From: Rhodospirillaceae bacterium UBA4468
Lineage (GTDB): Bacteria > Pseudomonadota > Alphaproteobacteria > Rhodospirillales > Casp-alpha2
NCBI GenBank assembly: GCA_002389385.1
Contig: DGOK01000130.1
Span: 23,446-62,633 of the forward strand
Reading direction: 5' to 3'
DNA length: 39,188 nucleotides
Positions 1-7,080 of the stretch are shown in pieces. How positions within the stretch are numbered: position 1 is the first letter of the stretch; every line of letters starts with the position of its first letter. The translations under genes were made by a program, and so were the position numbers. Under the pieces are notes generated by a model, which saw only the letters and a list, made by a program, of their open reading frames with translations, was not told the DNA's origin and ran no database searches.

Positions 1-715
1 CGTTCAATTGCGGCGTTCCGCGTTTGATATAGGCGTGACGAATTCCTTTATCCTCGACATGCCAGTGAAACTTGGCCTGGAATTCATGACCGTTGTCAGT
101 GCGGATTTCCTTGATGCGAAACGGGAATTTTTTGATGACATGATCAACAAAGTCAATCGCGTTAGCTTGTGTGTGTTTGAGGTAAACTTTTAGTGCCCTG
201 ACCCTGGTCGCATCGTCGATCGCAGTATATTGGAAGCGTCGAATTTTCTCTCCCTGCTTTCCTATGAATGTCAGAAACTTAACGTCCATCTGGATGTGAT
301 GCCCCGGGACCTGCTTGTTGTAGCGTTTTGTGTGGACCTTGCGCACCCGCGTACCGCGAGGGAGCCGGTTGACGCCATGACGTTTCAACATTCGTGAGAC
401 CGTCGCATCGGATATTTTGATGCCGTGATAACGCTCAAGATACCCAACAATCCTCATCGGCCCGAGATGGTATTTACGCCGGAGTTGGAGGACTTTCTCC
501 TCAATCTCAATCGGCGTCCTGTTGGCATGCCATTTAGGGATTGGTGGGCGATTTATGAGACCATCTTCGCCATGCTTCGCGTAGGACTGGCGCCAACGAT
601 AAAAGCTGGTTCGGCCAATCCCAAAATAACGGCACGTCTTGGCTACATGCCCGGTCTCCTCAGCATATCTAAGAATGCATAGTTTGCGTTGAATCTCGCG
701 CTGATCGGTGTTCAT
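1..715 (-). CDS. IS481-family transposase, C-terminus beyond window edge
   Basis: An open frame runs from ATG at 715 to the first base of the window, giving 238 codons with no stop. The N-terminus (MNTDQREIQRKL) carries a helix-turn-helix that includes CRYFGIGRTSFYRWR. It is followed by an rve integrase-type catalytic core. Two of the three DDE acidic residues are visible: the Asp in HIQMDVKFLTF and the Asp in IRTDNGHEF. The catalytic Glu, normally about 35 residues further on, falls outside. A good ribosome binding site (GAGGAGA) precedes the ATG. The frame looks intact in the visible part, so the copy may be functional, but completeness cannot be judged. Confidence 0.9.
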   Translation of the reverse strand, partial: MNTDQREIQRKLCILRYAEETGHVAKTCRYFGIGRTSFYRWRQSYAKHGEDGLINRPPIPKWHANRTPIEIEEKVLQLRRKYHLGPMRIVGYLERYHGIKISDATVSRMLKRHGVNRLPRGTRVRKVHTKRYNKQVPGHHIQMDVKFLTFIGKQGEKIRRFQYTAIDDATRVRALKVYLKHTQANAIDFVDHVIKKFPFRIKEIRTDNGHEFQAKFHWHVEDKGIRHAYIKRGTPQLN

Positions 716-773
716 AAACATCTTCTCCTCAGAAAATTAAGAGGTTAATGAAAATGTTCCGCGAGTAACGACA
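1..773 (-). mobile_element. IS481-family insertion sequence, partial at window edge
   Basis: The element runs off the left edge, so only the end next to the transposase start is visible. Its outer boundary is placed near 773, where the minus strand begins TGTCGTTACTCGCGGAAC, a plausible terminal inverted repeat. Immediately beyond it, the reading frame of a serine protease resumes on the plus strand. The opposite terminal repeat and the target duplication lie outside the window, so the exact boundary is inferred from where the protease frame starts and from the TG end. Confidence 0.75.
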
Positions 774-986
774 TATCTACAAGGGTCAGGTCCTGATGTC
801 CTCCATGTTCAAATTGATGCTGCTTCTAGTCCAGGTAATTCTGGTGGACCTGTATTTTTGAATGATCGCGTTATTTCTGCCGTCTCATGGGGCCGAGTTG
901 ATCGTGGATCGAATGGCCTAGGCTTTTCTGTACATCATTCTGAGGCACAGCGGTTTTTAAACGAAGCTCTCGGCAATGGTTCTTAG
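774..986 (+). pseudogene. Trypsin-like serine protease, C-terminal remnant cut by the IS
   Basis: Codons in one frame from 774 to TAG at 984-986 encode a peptide containing DAASSPGNSGGPVF. This is the GNSGGP active-site loop with the nucleophilic serine of the chymotrypsin/DegP fold. It is followed by a beta-strand segment (VISAVSWGRVDRG) and ends LNEALGNGS. No start codon or His/Asp residues of the triad are present, because the IS abuts the fragment. It was probably a secreted trypsin-like protease, inactivated by IS insertion or an IS-mediated deletion. The stop lies just ahead of the TraT-like gene, so the two may once have been co-transcribed. Confidence 0.75.
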
Positions 987-996
987 GAGATCAGCA

Positions 997-1755
997 ATGT
1001 ATTCAGTTTTGAAATTTATATGTTTCCCGTTATCAAAAGGGTTCGTAACGACCATCCTCATCACCCTGGTCTTGAGTGCTTGTGTTGGCGCACCACCAAC
1101 ACGGATGGGCATGGTCAAAGATCCAGATACTGGATTAATGATCGGTTCGCGCGTTGAGAATAGCATCATCACGGACGCTTCTTTTCATAAGAACAACAAG
1201 ATTAAAGTCCGCATTCGGAACACATCCGGTGACATCGCATTCGATTTGAATGCTTTCCGTTCCACACTAGAGAATGCATATGCAAACGCTGGGTATGTGC
1301 CAACATCGGAGGGCGACTTTGGTATCTTAGTTGATGTTAATGTGCGCTATAGTGGTCATATTCAGGCAAATTTAGAAGCTGAGTATGGGTTCCTTGGCGC
1401 CGCTGTGGGCGGCATTACTGGTTATCGGTCAGGTGCTATTGCTGGCACGGCAATGGGCGTCGTTGCAGGGGCAACATTAGGCAGTATTGCCGGTAGTTTT
1501 GCTACAGAAGATACATATATCATTGTAACGAATGTGACCTATGCAAGCGTTAAAGATACGCGCATGAAAAAACCATCGAAAACGGTTACTTTTAGTCGTA
1601 GCAGAAGCATATACAACGAAGAAAAGAAGCGTGGATTAAAAACAACAATCACAACAGGTGTTGCCGTTTATGCTGGCGGACGAAATACGCCACAATCGGT
1701 CATTGTAGAACAGGTTCGTGAACGCATAGCCCGGATCGCCAGCAATATCATCTAA
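997..1755 (+). CDS. TraT-like outer-membrane lipoprotein
   Basis: The protein has 252 residues. The N-terminus has a hydrophobic signal segment ending in a lipobox, LSAC, with Cys29 as the expected lipidated residue. Residues about 129-168 are Gly/Ala-rich (GAAVGGITGY, GAIAGTAMGVVAGATLG) and resemble the membrane-inserting glycine-zipper segment of TraT. The block LENAYANAGYVP also fits TraT (complement-resistance and surface-exclusion lipoproteins). The ATG at 997 is preferred over the one at 976 because TAGGAGA sits 7 bases upstream and the earlier ATG lies inside the protease remnant. No conjugation genes are nearby, so a plasmid-exclusion role is not implied; a cell-surface role is the safest reading. 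Confidence 0.75.
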   Translation: MYSVLKFICFPLSKGFVTTILITLVLSACVGAPPTRMGMVKDPDTGLMIGSRVENSIITDASFHKNNKIKVRIRNTSGDIAFDLNAFRSTLENAYANAGYVPTSEGDFGILVDVNVRYSGHIQANLEAEYGFLGAAVGGITGYRSGAIAGTAMGVVAGATLGSIAGSFATEDTYIIVTNVTYASVKDTRMKKPSKTVTFSRSRSIYNEEKKRGLKTTITTGVAVYAGGRNTPQSVIVEQVRERIARIASNII

Positions 1756-2382
1756 TTACTCAGCAGCAGGCTTAATTTCCGGCCTATTTAACGTAAAAGT
1801 ACGATCTACTGAAGTGTAATCCATGTAACCAAGGCGGGCTGTTGGACGGAATTTTAAGACATCTATAAACCCGTCCTTCATGACCTCGTCACGGACATGA
1901 ACGCCGACAACATGGCCGACACAGATTGCATTGCCTGAACCGTTGCGATCCACAGGTAATTCCATGGTCTGGTAATATTTGCATTCAAGATGGATCGGCG
2001 ATGCCTTTACCCGCATGGGCTTCACAAGCTCGGACGCTTCCATCTCGATACCCGCATGCGCGGCTTCATCGATTTCCGGTCCGTAAGCAGCACTTGTGTC
2101 ATTCATCGCATCAATCAGGTCGAGCGATACCATTGAACATACAAATTCACCCGTTTGCTCGGCATTAAAGATGCTGTCTTTAGGCGCATCCGCGGACCGG
2201 GCACCACTGGAAAACATCACCATTGGCGGATCACCAGCAACACCGTTAAAGAACGAGTAAGGCGCCAGGTTCGGCACACCATCCGGACTGATTGTTGAAA
2301 TCCATCCAATAGGGCGCGGGATCACACAGCTTTTGAAGGGATCGCGCGGTAGTCCATGGGGTTCGTTTGTATGCCAAAACAT
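1756..2382 (-). CDS. Flavin reductase-like (FMN-binding split barrel) protein
   Basis: The protein has 208 residues and begins MFWHTNEPHG. The core matches the flavin reductase-like family: RPIGWISTISPDGVPNLAPYSFFNGV (residues 23-48, first 20 shown in part by RPIGWISTIS and PNLAPYSFFN), then DPPMVMFSS and KDSIFNAEQTGEFV. These proteins bind FMN and either supply reduced flavin or act as oxidoreductases; the substrate is unknown. ATG 2382 is chosen because AAGGACG precedes it, whereas a longer frame would overlap the upstream citryl-CoA lyase-like gene deeply and add non-family residues. It is the last gene of the operon. Its stop codon directly abuts the stop of the convergent TraT-like gene, leaving no intergenic base. 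Confidence 0.85.
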   Translation of the reverse strand: MFWHTNEPHGLPRDPFKSCVIPRPIGWISTISPDGVPNLAPYSFFNGVAGDPPMVMFSSGARSADAPKDSIFNAEQTGEFVCSMVSLDLIDAMNDTSAAYGPEIDEAAHAGIEMEASELVKPMRVKASPIHLECKYYQTMELPVDRNGSGNAICVGHVVGVHVRDEVMKDGFIDVLKFRPTARLGYMDYTSVDRTFTLNRPEIKPAAE

Positions 2383-2398
2383 ATTGTCGTCCTTAATT

Positions 2399-3175
2399 CT
2401 ATTTGGTGAGAGCGTCGCCCGTATACGGCACTGTTTCTTCAACAATGTCCCAGATATGTCGTGCTGTTGGATGCGATTGTTCTTCATGTATATGCGCGAC
2501 AAGACCAGCAGACCGGCTTATCACAGCAAATCCACGCATAATTTCAGGCGGCACATCTAATTCTAGCATCACAGCAGCAACGGCCCCGGTCGCATTGATG
2601 GTCAAATGTTTGCCAAGTTCATCATCAATGATCGCAGATAATCTTTTCATCGCATCAATATAGGTGCCCTTGATGCCATCTTGCACCAATGCGATTTGAA
2701 ATAATTTCTCAGTACGGGGATCATCTGGTCTATGAAGATGATGACCAAATCCAGGCAAGGGGTGCTTGGCGGCGCGCAACTCTTTGACCTTACGGCGAGC
2801 TGCGACATCAAACTCATCCGCATCGTTCAGTAATGCCATCAGCAACGTCGATGCATTCTCTAATGTGCCAATGAACTGCGATCCGACATTTAACAACCCT
2901 GCTGCAACGGCTGACTGTAACGCCTCGGGCGCTGAATGATACGTCAGACGCGTCGAGATCGCGCTTGGTGTTAAACCGTGTTCCATCAACGTCAAAAGAA
3001 CTGCATCCAAGATCACGACGTCACCCGATGAGGGTTTGCGCCCCAAAATGTGCATAAACATCATTTCAGTAAACGTGAAATTTCCCATCAACTCGCTGAC
3101 GAGCCCATCGTCACGGTAATATAATTCTTCGTTCGTGTGCGTGGCTAAGCGCGTTTCCGGTGTCTTTTTACTCAT
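2399..3175 (-). CDS. Citryl-CoA lyase-like protein (citrate synthase superfamily)
   Basis: The protein has 258 residues, much shorter than citrate synthase (about 430) but typical of the stand-alone citryl-CoA lyase type. Recognisable blocks are EHGLTPSAISTRL (65-77) and PGFGHHLHRPDDPRT (141-155), the latter corresponding to the catalytic GFGHRVY-DPR segment of citrate synthase. The family cleaves citryl-CoA, or a related 2-hydroxyacyl-CoA, to acetyl-CoA and an oxo-acid. The start ATG overlaps the stop of the preceding CoA ligase gene by 4 bases, and the flavin reductase gene follows after 16 bases. The pairing suggests a ligase-then-lyase pathway, but the substrate is not shown by the sequence. 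Confidence 0.8.
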   Translation of the reverse strand: MSKKTPETRLATHTNEELYYRDDGLVSELMGNFTFTEMMFMHILGRKPSSGDVVILDAVLLTLMEHGLTPSAISTRLTYHSAPEALQSAVAAGLLNVGSQFIGTLENASTLLMALLNDADEFDVAARRKVKELRAAKHPLPGFGHHLHRPDDPRTEKLFQIALVQDGIKGTYIDAMKRLSAIIDDELGKHLTINATGAVAAVMLELDVPPEIMRGFAVISRSAGLVAHIHEEQSHPTARHIWDIVEETVPYTGDALTK

Positions 3176-4695
3176 GCTGAGGCCTCTTCTTTTGGTGTGA
3201 ACATCACTTTAGCTTCGCGGCGTAAAACCTTGCCAACAGGGCTACGTGGCAGTTCGTCAACGATGTGAACAACCTTTGGTGTTTTAACGGCATCAAGACG
3301 CTCCTTAACAAATGCTGCGATCTCCTCACTGGTTGCTGAGGAACCCTTTCGGACTTCAACAGCTGCCGTCAGGGCTTCACCCCATTTTCTATCCGGAACA
3401 CCAAAGACAACACATTCCGTCACATCAGGATGCTGGCCAAGGACAGTTTCGACATCACTTGGATAGACATTGAAGCCACCCGTAATCACAACATCACGGA
3501 TACGGTCTTTAATATAGATAAATCCTCGGTCATCAATGACGCCAACGTCTCCTGTATGGAGCCATCCGTCGATAATCGTCTCAGCCGTTTTGTCGGGCAT
3601 TTCGAAATACCCCTTCATCACCAGGTCGCCTTTTACGACGATCTCACCGCTTTCACCGCAGGGCATGATATTGCCGTCCGGGTCCATGGTCTCAACACGT
3701 GTGTTGCATGTCGCACGACCAGTCGATGCCCAGTTTTCTGGCTTGATCCAATCTTCGGACCGCATACACGTTACAATCTGCGGCGCTTCGGTCTGACCGT
3801 AGCAAGTCTCCAACGCATTATTGAAAACACTCATGGCGCGCTGGACTTCGTCTTTGCGGATTGCAGCACCGCCGACAATAAGATGCTTCAGACCTGTAAA
3901 GTCGCAGTCTTCAATCCCCTCCTCGTCGAGCATCATATATATGACGGTCGGCGGCAGGAATATCGACGTTACGCGCTCGGCCTCAAGTGCCTCTATAATG
4001 GCGGCAGGTTTGGCGGGACCCATCAACACTTGAGTACCACCAGCGGCAAAGGTTGGCATAATTAACGTGTTCGTGCCGTGTGTCATCGGCGCTGCAAGTA
4101 AATGTCGATCATTCTCATCAAAATTAAATTCAATCAGCATCGACGTAATGCAGGTATTCCAAACCCGGTACGTTTGCATGCACCCTTTTGGTTGTCCGCT
4201 TGATCCGCCGGTGAATTTTATCGCCTGTAGGTCATCAAGATTAATATCGTGGCGTTTGGGCATTTTCCCCATAAACGCATCAACAAGACCGGCCAGCGTT
4301 TTCTCTTCGGGCTTAGCTGATCCAAGTTTCGCAGTGATACGCGTTGCGAAGCCGCTATTAACTTTATCGGAACAATCAGCATCAACGAAGACAATAGTTG
4401 GACCCGTAACTTCACATATACGATCCAATTCAGGCTTGCCGTTGCGCGGGTTGAGAGGCACCCATGTCTTGCCGGATGCGAATGTCGCAAGCCACGCAAG
4501 CAAATGCTCAACAGTATTATAGCCACAGATCCCAACGCGCGTTTGCGGGTTCGGATCAATCGATTGGATCGCTGCCGCCAGCGCGTTCGCCTGGGCCGCT
4601 AGATCTACATAAGTGATTTCTGTATCACCATCTTTAACGGCAATACGGTTTGGGAATTTAATCGCGGCACGAAGGAAATGATCGATAGGAAACAT
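3172..4695 (-). CDS. AMP-forming acyl-CoA synthetase (class I adenylate-forming)
   Basis: The 507-residue protein carries the full set of ANL-family motifs: the P-loop-like FTGGSSGQPKGC at 161-172, YGQTEAP at 299-305, GWLHTGD at 377-383, the hinge KDRIRDVVITGGFNVYP at 396-411, and a C-terminal PRSPVGKVLR with the adenylation lysine near 489. It activates a carboxylic acid with ATP and CoA through an acyl-AMP. The second P-loop residue pattern GGSSG (rather than SGTTG) is a minor variant. It lies between the gamma-carbonic anhydrase gene (2-base gap) and the citryl-CoA lyase-like gene (4-base overlap), so translational coupling is likely. The acid it activates could be the precursor of the lyase substrate; this is inference. 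Confidence 0.9.
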   Translation of the reverse strand: MFPIDHFLRAAIKFPNRIAVKDGDTEITYVDLAAQANALAAAIQSIDPNPQTRVGICGYNTVEHLLAWLATFASGKTWVPLNPRNGKPELDRICEVTGPTIVFVDADCSDKVNSGFATRITAKLGSAKPEEKTLAGLVDAFMGKMPKRHDINLDDLQAIKFTGGSSGQPKGCMQTYRVWNTCITSMLIEFNFDENDRHLLAAPMTHGTNTLIMPTFAAGGTQVLMGPAKPAAIIEALEAERVTSIFLPPTVIYMMLDEEGIEDCDFTGLKHLIVGGAAIRKDEVQRAMSVFNNALETCYGQTEAPQIVTCMRSEDWIKPENWASTGRATCNTRVETMDPDGNIMPCGESGEIVVKGDLVMKGYFEMPDKTAETIIDGWLHTGDVGVIDDRGFIYIKDRIRDVVITGGFNVYPSDVETVLGQHPDVTECVVFGVPDRKWGEALTAAVEVRKGSSATSEEIAAFVKERLDAVKTPKVVHIVDELPRSPVGKVLRREAKVMFTPKEEASA

Positions 4696-4697
4696 AT

Positions 4698-5225
4698 TTA
4701 TTCACCGTCCTCAATCATCTCTGTTTTGAACTTCTTCCAACGTGTCACGTAATGTTCAGCAATCCGCGTCAAATCTGCGATCCCTTCTGGTTTAACTTGT
4801 TTAATGACACGTCCAGGTGCACCAACGACCAATGAATTATCTGGGATTTCTGTTCCTTCTGTGATCAAGGCCTTGGCACCAACGATACAGTTCTTGCCAA
4901 TCTTTGCGCCGTTCAGCACAACCGCGCCGATGCCGATCAATGTATTATCACCGACTTCACAACCATGAAGCATGGCCATGTGGCCGATTGTCACATTGCG
5001 CCCAACGCGAAGCGTGTAACCAGGGTCCGTATGTAGAACGCTGTTCTCTTGTACGTTCGATCCTTCGCCAATGACGATCGGATCATTGTCACCGCGAATC
5101 ACTGCCCCAAACCAAACACTTACGCCTGCTTCTAACGTGACCTGACCAATGACAGACGCATTAGGGGCGATCCAATAATCGTCCCCTCGGGTTGTGACTT
5201 TATGTTCACCTAGTGAATACTTCAT
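4698..5225 (-). CDS. Gamma-carbonic anhydrase-like hexapeptide-repeat protein
   Basis: The protein has 175 residues of left-handed beta-helix repeats (for example VTLEAGVSVWFGAVIRGDND, VGDNTLIGIGAVV). The three zinc-ligand histidines of gamma-carbonic anhydrases are present at 65, 82 and 87, and so is the Arg-Asp pair in IRGDND. The short form without the acidic loop is the YrdA/PaaY type, for which carbonic anhydrase or thioesterase-like roles have been proposed. ATG 5225 is preferred over ATG 5255 because GGAGAGAG lies just upstream and the extra ten residues are not family-like. It is the first gene of the CoA ligase/lyase operon. Confidence 0.88.
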   Translation of the reverse strand: MKYSLGEHKVTTRGDDYWIAPNASVIGQVTLEAGVSVWFGAVIRGDNDPIVIGEGSNVQENSVLHTDPGYTLRVGRNVTIGHMAMLHGCEVGDNTLIGIGAVVLNGAKIGKNCIVGAKALITEGTEIPDNSLVVGAPGRVIKQVKPEGIADLTRIAEHYVTRWKKFKTEMIEDGE

Positions 5226-5285
5226 AGGTTCTCTCTCCGGAGCTCGGTTTTTCATTTATTTAGACGTGGGGTGACAAGGCCTGAG

Positions 5286-5490
5286 TTACCAGGTCTTTCC
5301 TGAACGGATAAGAGCCAGTGTATCTTTTGCAGGTTGTGGTTTAGCAAAGAAGAAACCCTGATCGTTCGTGTTCCATTTTCATCTTTGTCATTACAATCTC
5401 GATTCCAGTTTAAGCCAAGTGTAATTTTATAGCTCAGAACAGAACGGGCAATAACACATATGTCCAAATTGCGACTAAAGAAGCAAATGA
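5286..5490 (-). pseudogene. Decayed EAL-domain (cyclic-di-GMP phosphodiesterase) C-terminus
   Basis: On the minus strand, one frame reads DQGFFFAKPQPAKDTLALI and ends SGKTW-stop at 5286. This is the usual last strand and helix of EAL domains (consensus QGxxFxxPxPAxE). Further upstream, in another frame, are NLDICVIARSVLSYKITLGL residues, resembling the penultimate helix before the AEGVE segment. The AEGVE motif itself is scrambled, and the pieces need at least one frameshift to join. This is best read as a degraded tail of a signalling gene whose front is missing. The adjacent LOG-family gene ends at 5502 and shows no relation to it. The identification rests on short motifs, hence moderate confidence. 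Confidence 0.5.
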
Positions 5491-5501
5491 AGAGTGTTGA
5501 A

Positions 5502-6343
5502 TTACATGTAACCACCCGGGTTGCTGAGCGAATGTTGTGTGAGCTCACAAGTTAAATAGTCAAAGGCTTCGTCAATATCATCGGTCTGATGGAACAAGTC
5601 CAAATCTTCTGGTGCGACGGTTCCGGCTTCAACCAGCGCATCAAGATTAAATGCTTTATCCCAGAACGCCGTTCCAAACAGCACCGTAGGGACGCGTTTC
5701 GATAGCTTACCCGTTTGCGCCAAAGTGAGTGTTTCAAATAACTCGTCCATGGTCCCAAATCCGCCGGGAAAAACCAGCATTGCCTTGGCCAGGTACGTGA
5801 ACCAAAACTTCCGTATAAAGAAATAATGGAACTCGAAACAAAGCTCACGGGTGATGTAAGGGTTTTCGTGTTGCTCGAACGGCAATGATATATTCAGGCC
5901 AATATTAATACCCGCGGCCTCAGACGCACCTCGGTTCGCGGCCTCCATAATGCCGGGGCCACCGCCTGTGCAGATAACAAAGCGACGATCAGATCCCTCA
6001 AGCGTTTTTGACCATTCGGTAAGACGATGTGCGAGTGTACGCGCTGCCTCGTAGTACTGAGACATCGCAAGATCACGCTCGGCGCCTGCGACGTCGCCAT
6101 TATGACGCTTTGCTGCGCTTAAGTGCTTCTTGGCGTCTTCTCGGCTTTTGGTGCGTGCCGATCCAAAAATACAATGGTATCGGCAATATTATACTCTTTG
6201 AACCGTGCTTCTGGTTCCATGTATTCAGCAAGTATTCGGAGAGGGCGTGCCTCGCGACTATTAAGGAAAGACATATCCTCATAAGCCTTCAACAGATCAG
6301 GTAAGCCTTCGGGCTTGTTTTTATCAGGGTCAGATGGAGCCAT
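5502..6343 (-). pseudogene. LOG-family nucleotide phosphoribohydrolase, one-base frameshift
   Basis: The C-terminal three quarters (from about 6165 down) carries the family signatures GGGPGIMEAANRGA and PGGFGTMDELFE, which bind and hydrolyse nucleoside 5'-monophosphates in the LOG/YgdH group. The N-terminus begins at ATG 6343 (MAPSDPDKNKPEGL), after a good AGAGGACG site, and runs in a different frame to a stop near 6119. The two frames join exactly if the T5 tract at 6165-6169 (minus strand) had six Ts, restoring VFFGSARTKSRED. The corrected gene would encode 280 residues. Either the gene is frameshifted or one homopolymer base is missing from the assembly. It follows moaE by 15 bases. Confidence 0.85.
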
Positions 6344-6358
6344 AGAAAGCGTCCTCTT

Positions 6359-6823
6359 CTATTGGGTATTGTCTACCTTACCCCATCTTGCCACAGCTGC
6401 ATCATCACTTGCGCGTGCGTCGACCCATTTTGGGCCGTCAGGGGTATCTTCGAGCTTCCAGAAAGGTGCGCGCGTTTTAAGGAAATCAATTAAATAATGA
6501 CATGCTTCGAACGAGGCTTCCCGGTGCGCTGATGCTGCAGCAACAAGAACGATTTGATCACCTGGCTCTAATCGGCCATATCGATGGATGATCAATGTTG
6601 CCTCTAACGGCCAACGGTCGTGGGCTTCGGCCTCAATTTCTTCTAATGCGCGCTCGGTCATGCCCGGGTAATGTTCAAGCGTCATCGCGCCAATATTCGC
6701 GTCCCCCGCCATATCCCGCACGAGCCCCACAAATGAGCATAATCCACCAATCCCATGATTGCCGTCACTCATACCGCGCAGTTCGTCTCCGAGATCAAAA
6801 TCCTGTTCCTGGACGCGAATCAC
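6359..6823 (-). CDS. moaE: Molybdopterin synthase catalytic subunit MoaE
   Basis: The 154-residue protein converts precursor Z (cPMP) to molybdopterin together with MoaD. MoaE hallmarks are CSFVGLVRD (29-37), LEHYPGM (49-55), HRYGRLEPGD (80-89), ASAHREASFEACHYLID and KTRAPFWKLE (116-125, with the active-site lysines). The start is taken as GTG at 6823, preceded by GGGAGG; the ATG one base earlier would run straight into TGA, and more upstream starts only add moaD in another frame. The moaD stop TAA lies one base before this GTG, so the two subunits are translationally coupled. Confidence 0.93.
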   Translation of the reverse strand: MIRVQEQDFDLGDELRGMSDGNHGIGGLCSFVGLVRDMAGDANIGAMTLEHYPGMTERALEEIEAEAHDRWPLEATLIIHRYGRLEPGDQIVLVAAASAHREASFEACHYLIDFLKTRAPFWKLEDTPDGPKWVDARASDDAAVARWGKVDNTQ

Positions 6824-6824
6824 A

Positions 6825-7079
6825 TTAGCCTCCCGTAACCGGTGGGAAGAACGCGACTTCATCGCCAGCCTGAACTTTGTGATCAAAGCCGACGTGGTTC
6901 TGGTTGACCGCGACACGAACCAAGTCATCACTTTCAAAAGCATCAGCGTAACCGTCGCCCTTGGCCCGAAGTACTGTAATAAGATCAGCGACCGTGCTGA
7001 CATTATCTGGCAATTCAAGCTCTTCAGACGCAGTACCTGTGCGCTCACGTACCCATGCGAAATATAAAAGTTTAAGCAT
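6825..7079 (-). CDS. moaD: Molybdopterin synthase sulfur-carrier subunit MoaD
   Basis: The 84-residue ubiquitin-like protein ends in the obligatory Gly-Gly (FFPPVTGG), which is adenylated and thiocarboxylated to supply sulfur to molybdopterin. The middle contains AVNQNHVGFDHKVQAGDEVAFFPPV (first 20 residues describe it), typical of MoaD. ATG 7079 (MLKLLYFAWVRER) is chosen over 7100, which overlaps moeA and adds a non-family heptapeptide. The moeA stop TAG is one base upstream, and the ribosome binding site GCAGGAT lies inside the moeA tail. The partner subunit moaE follows at once. Confidence 0.93.
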   Translation of the reverse strand: MLKLLYFAWVRERTGTASEELELPDNVSTVADLITVLRAKGDGYADAFESDDLVRVAVNQNHVGFDHKVQAGDEVAFFPPVTGG

Positions 7080-7080
7080 T

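Noticed and set aside
3430..4065. 211-codon plus-strand frame
   Set aside because: Entirely antisense to the CoA ligase, which has a full set of motifs.
5252..5548. 98-codon minus-strand frame between gamma-CA and LOG genes
   Set aside because: No start signal; it crosses fragments of a decayed EAL domain in mixed frames and overlaps the LOG 3' end.
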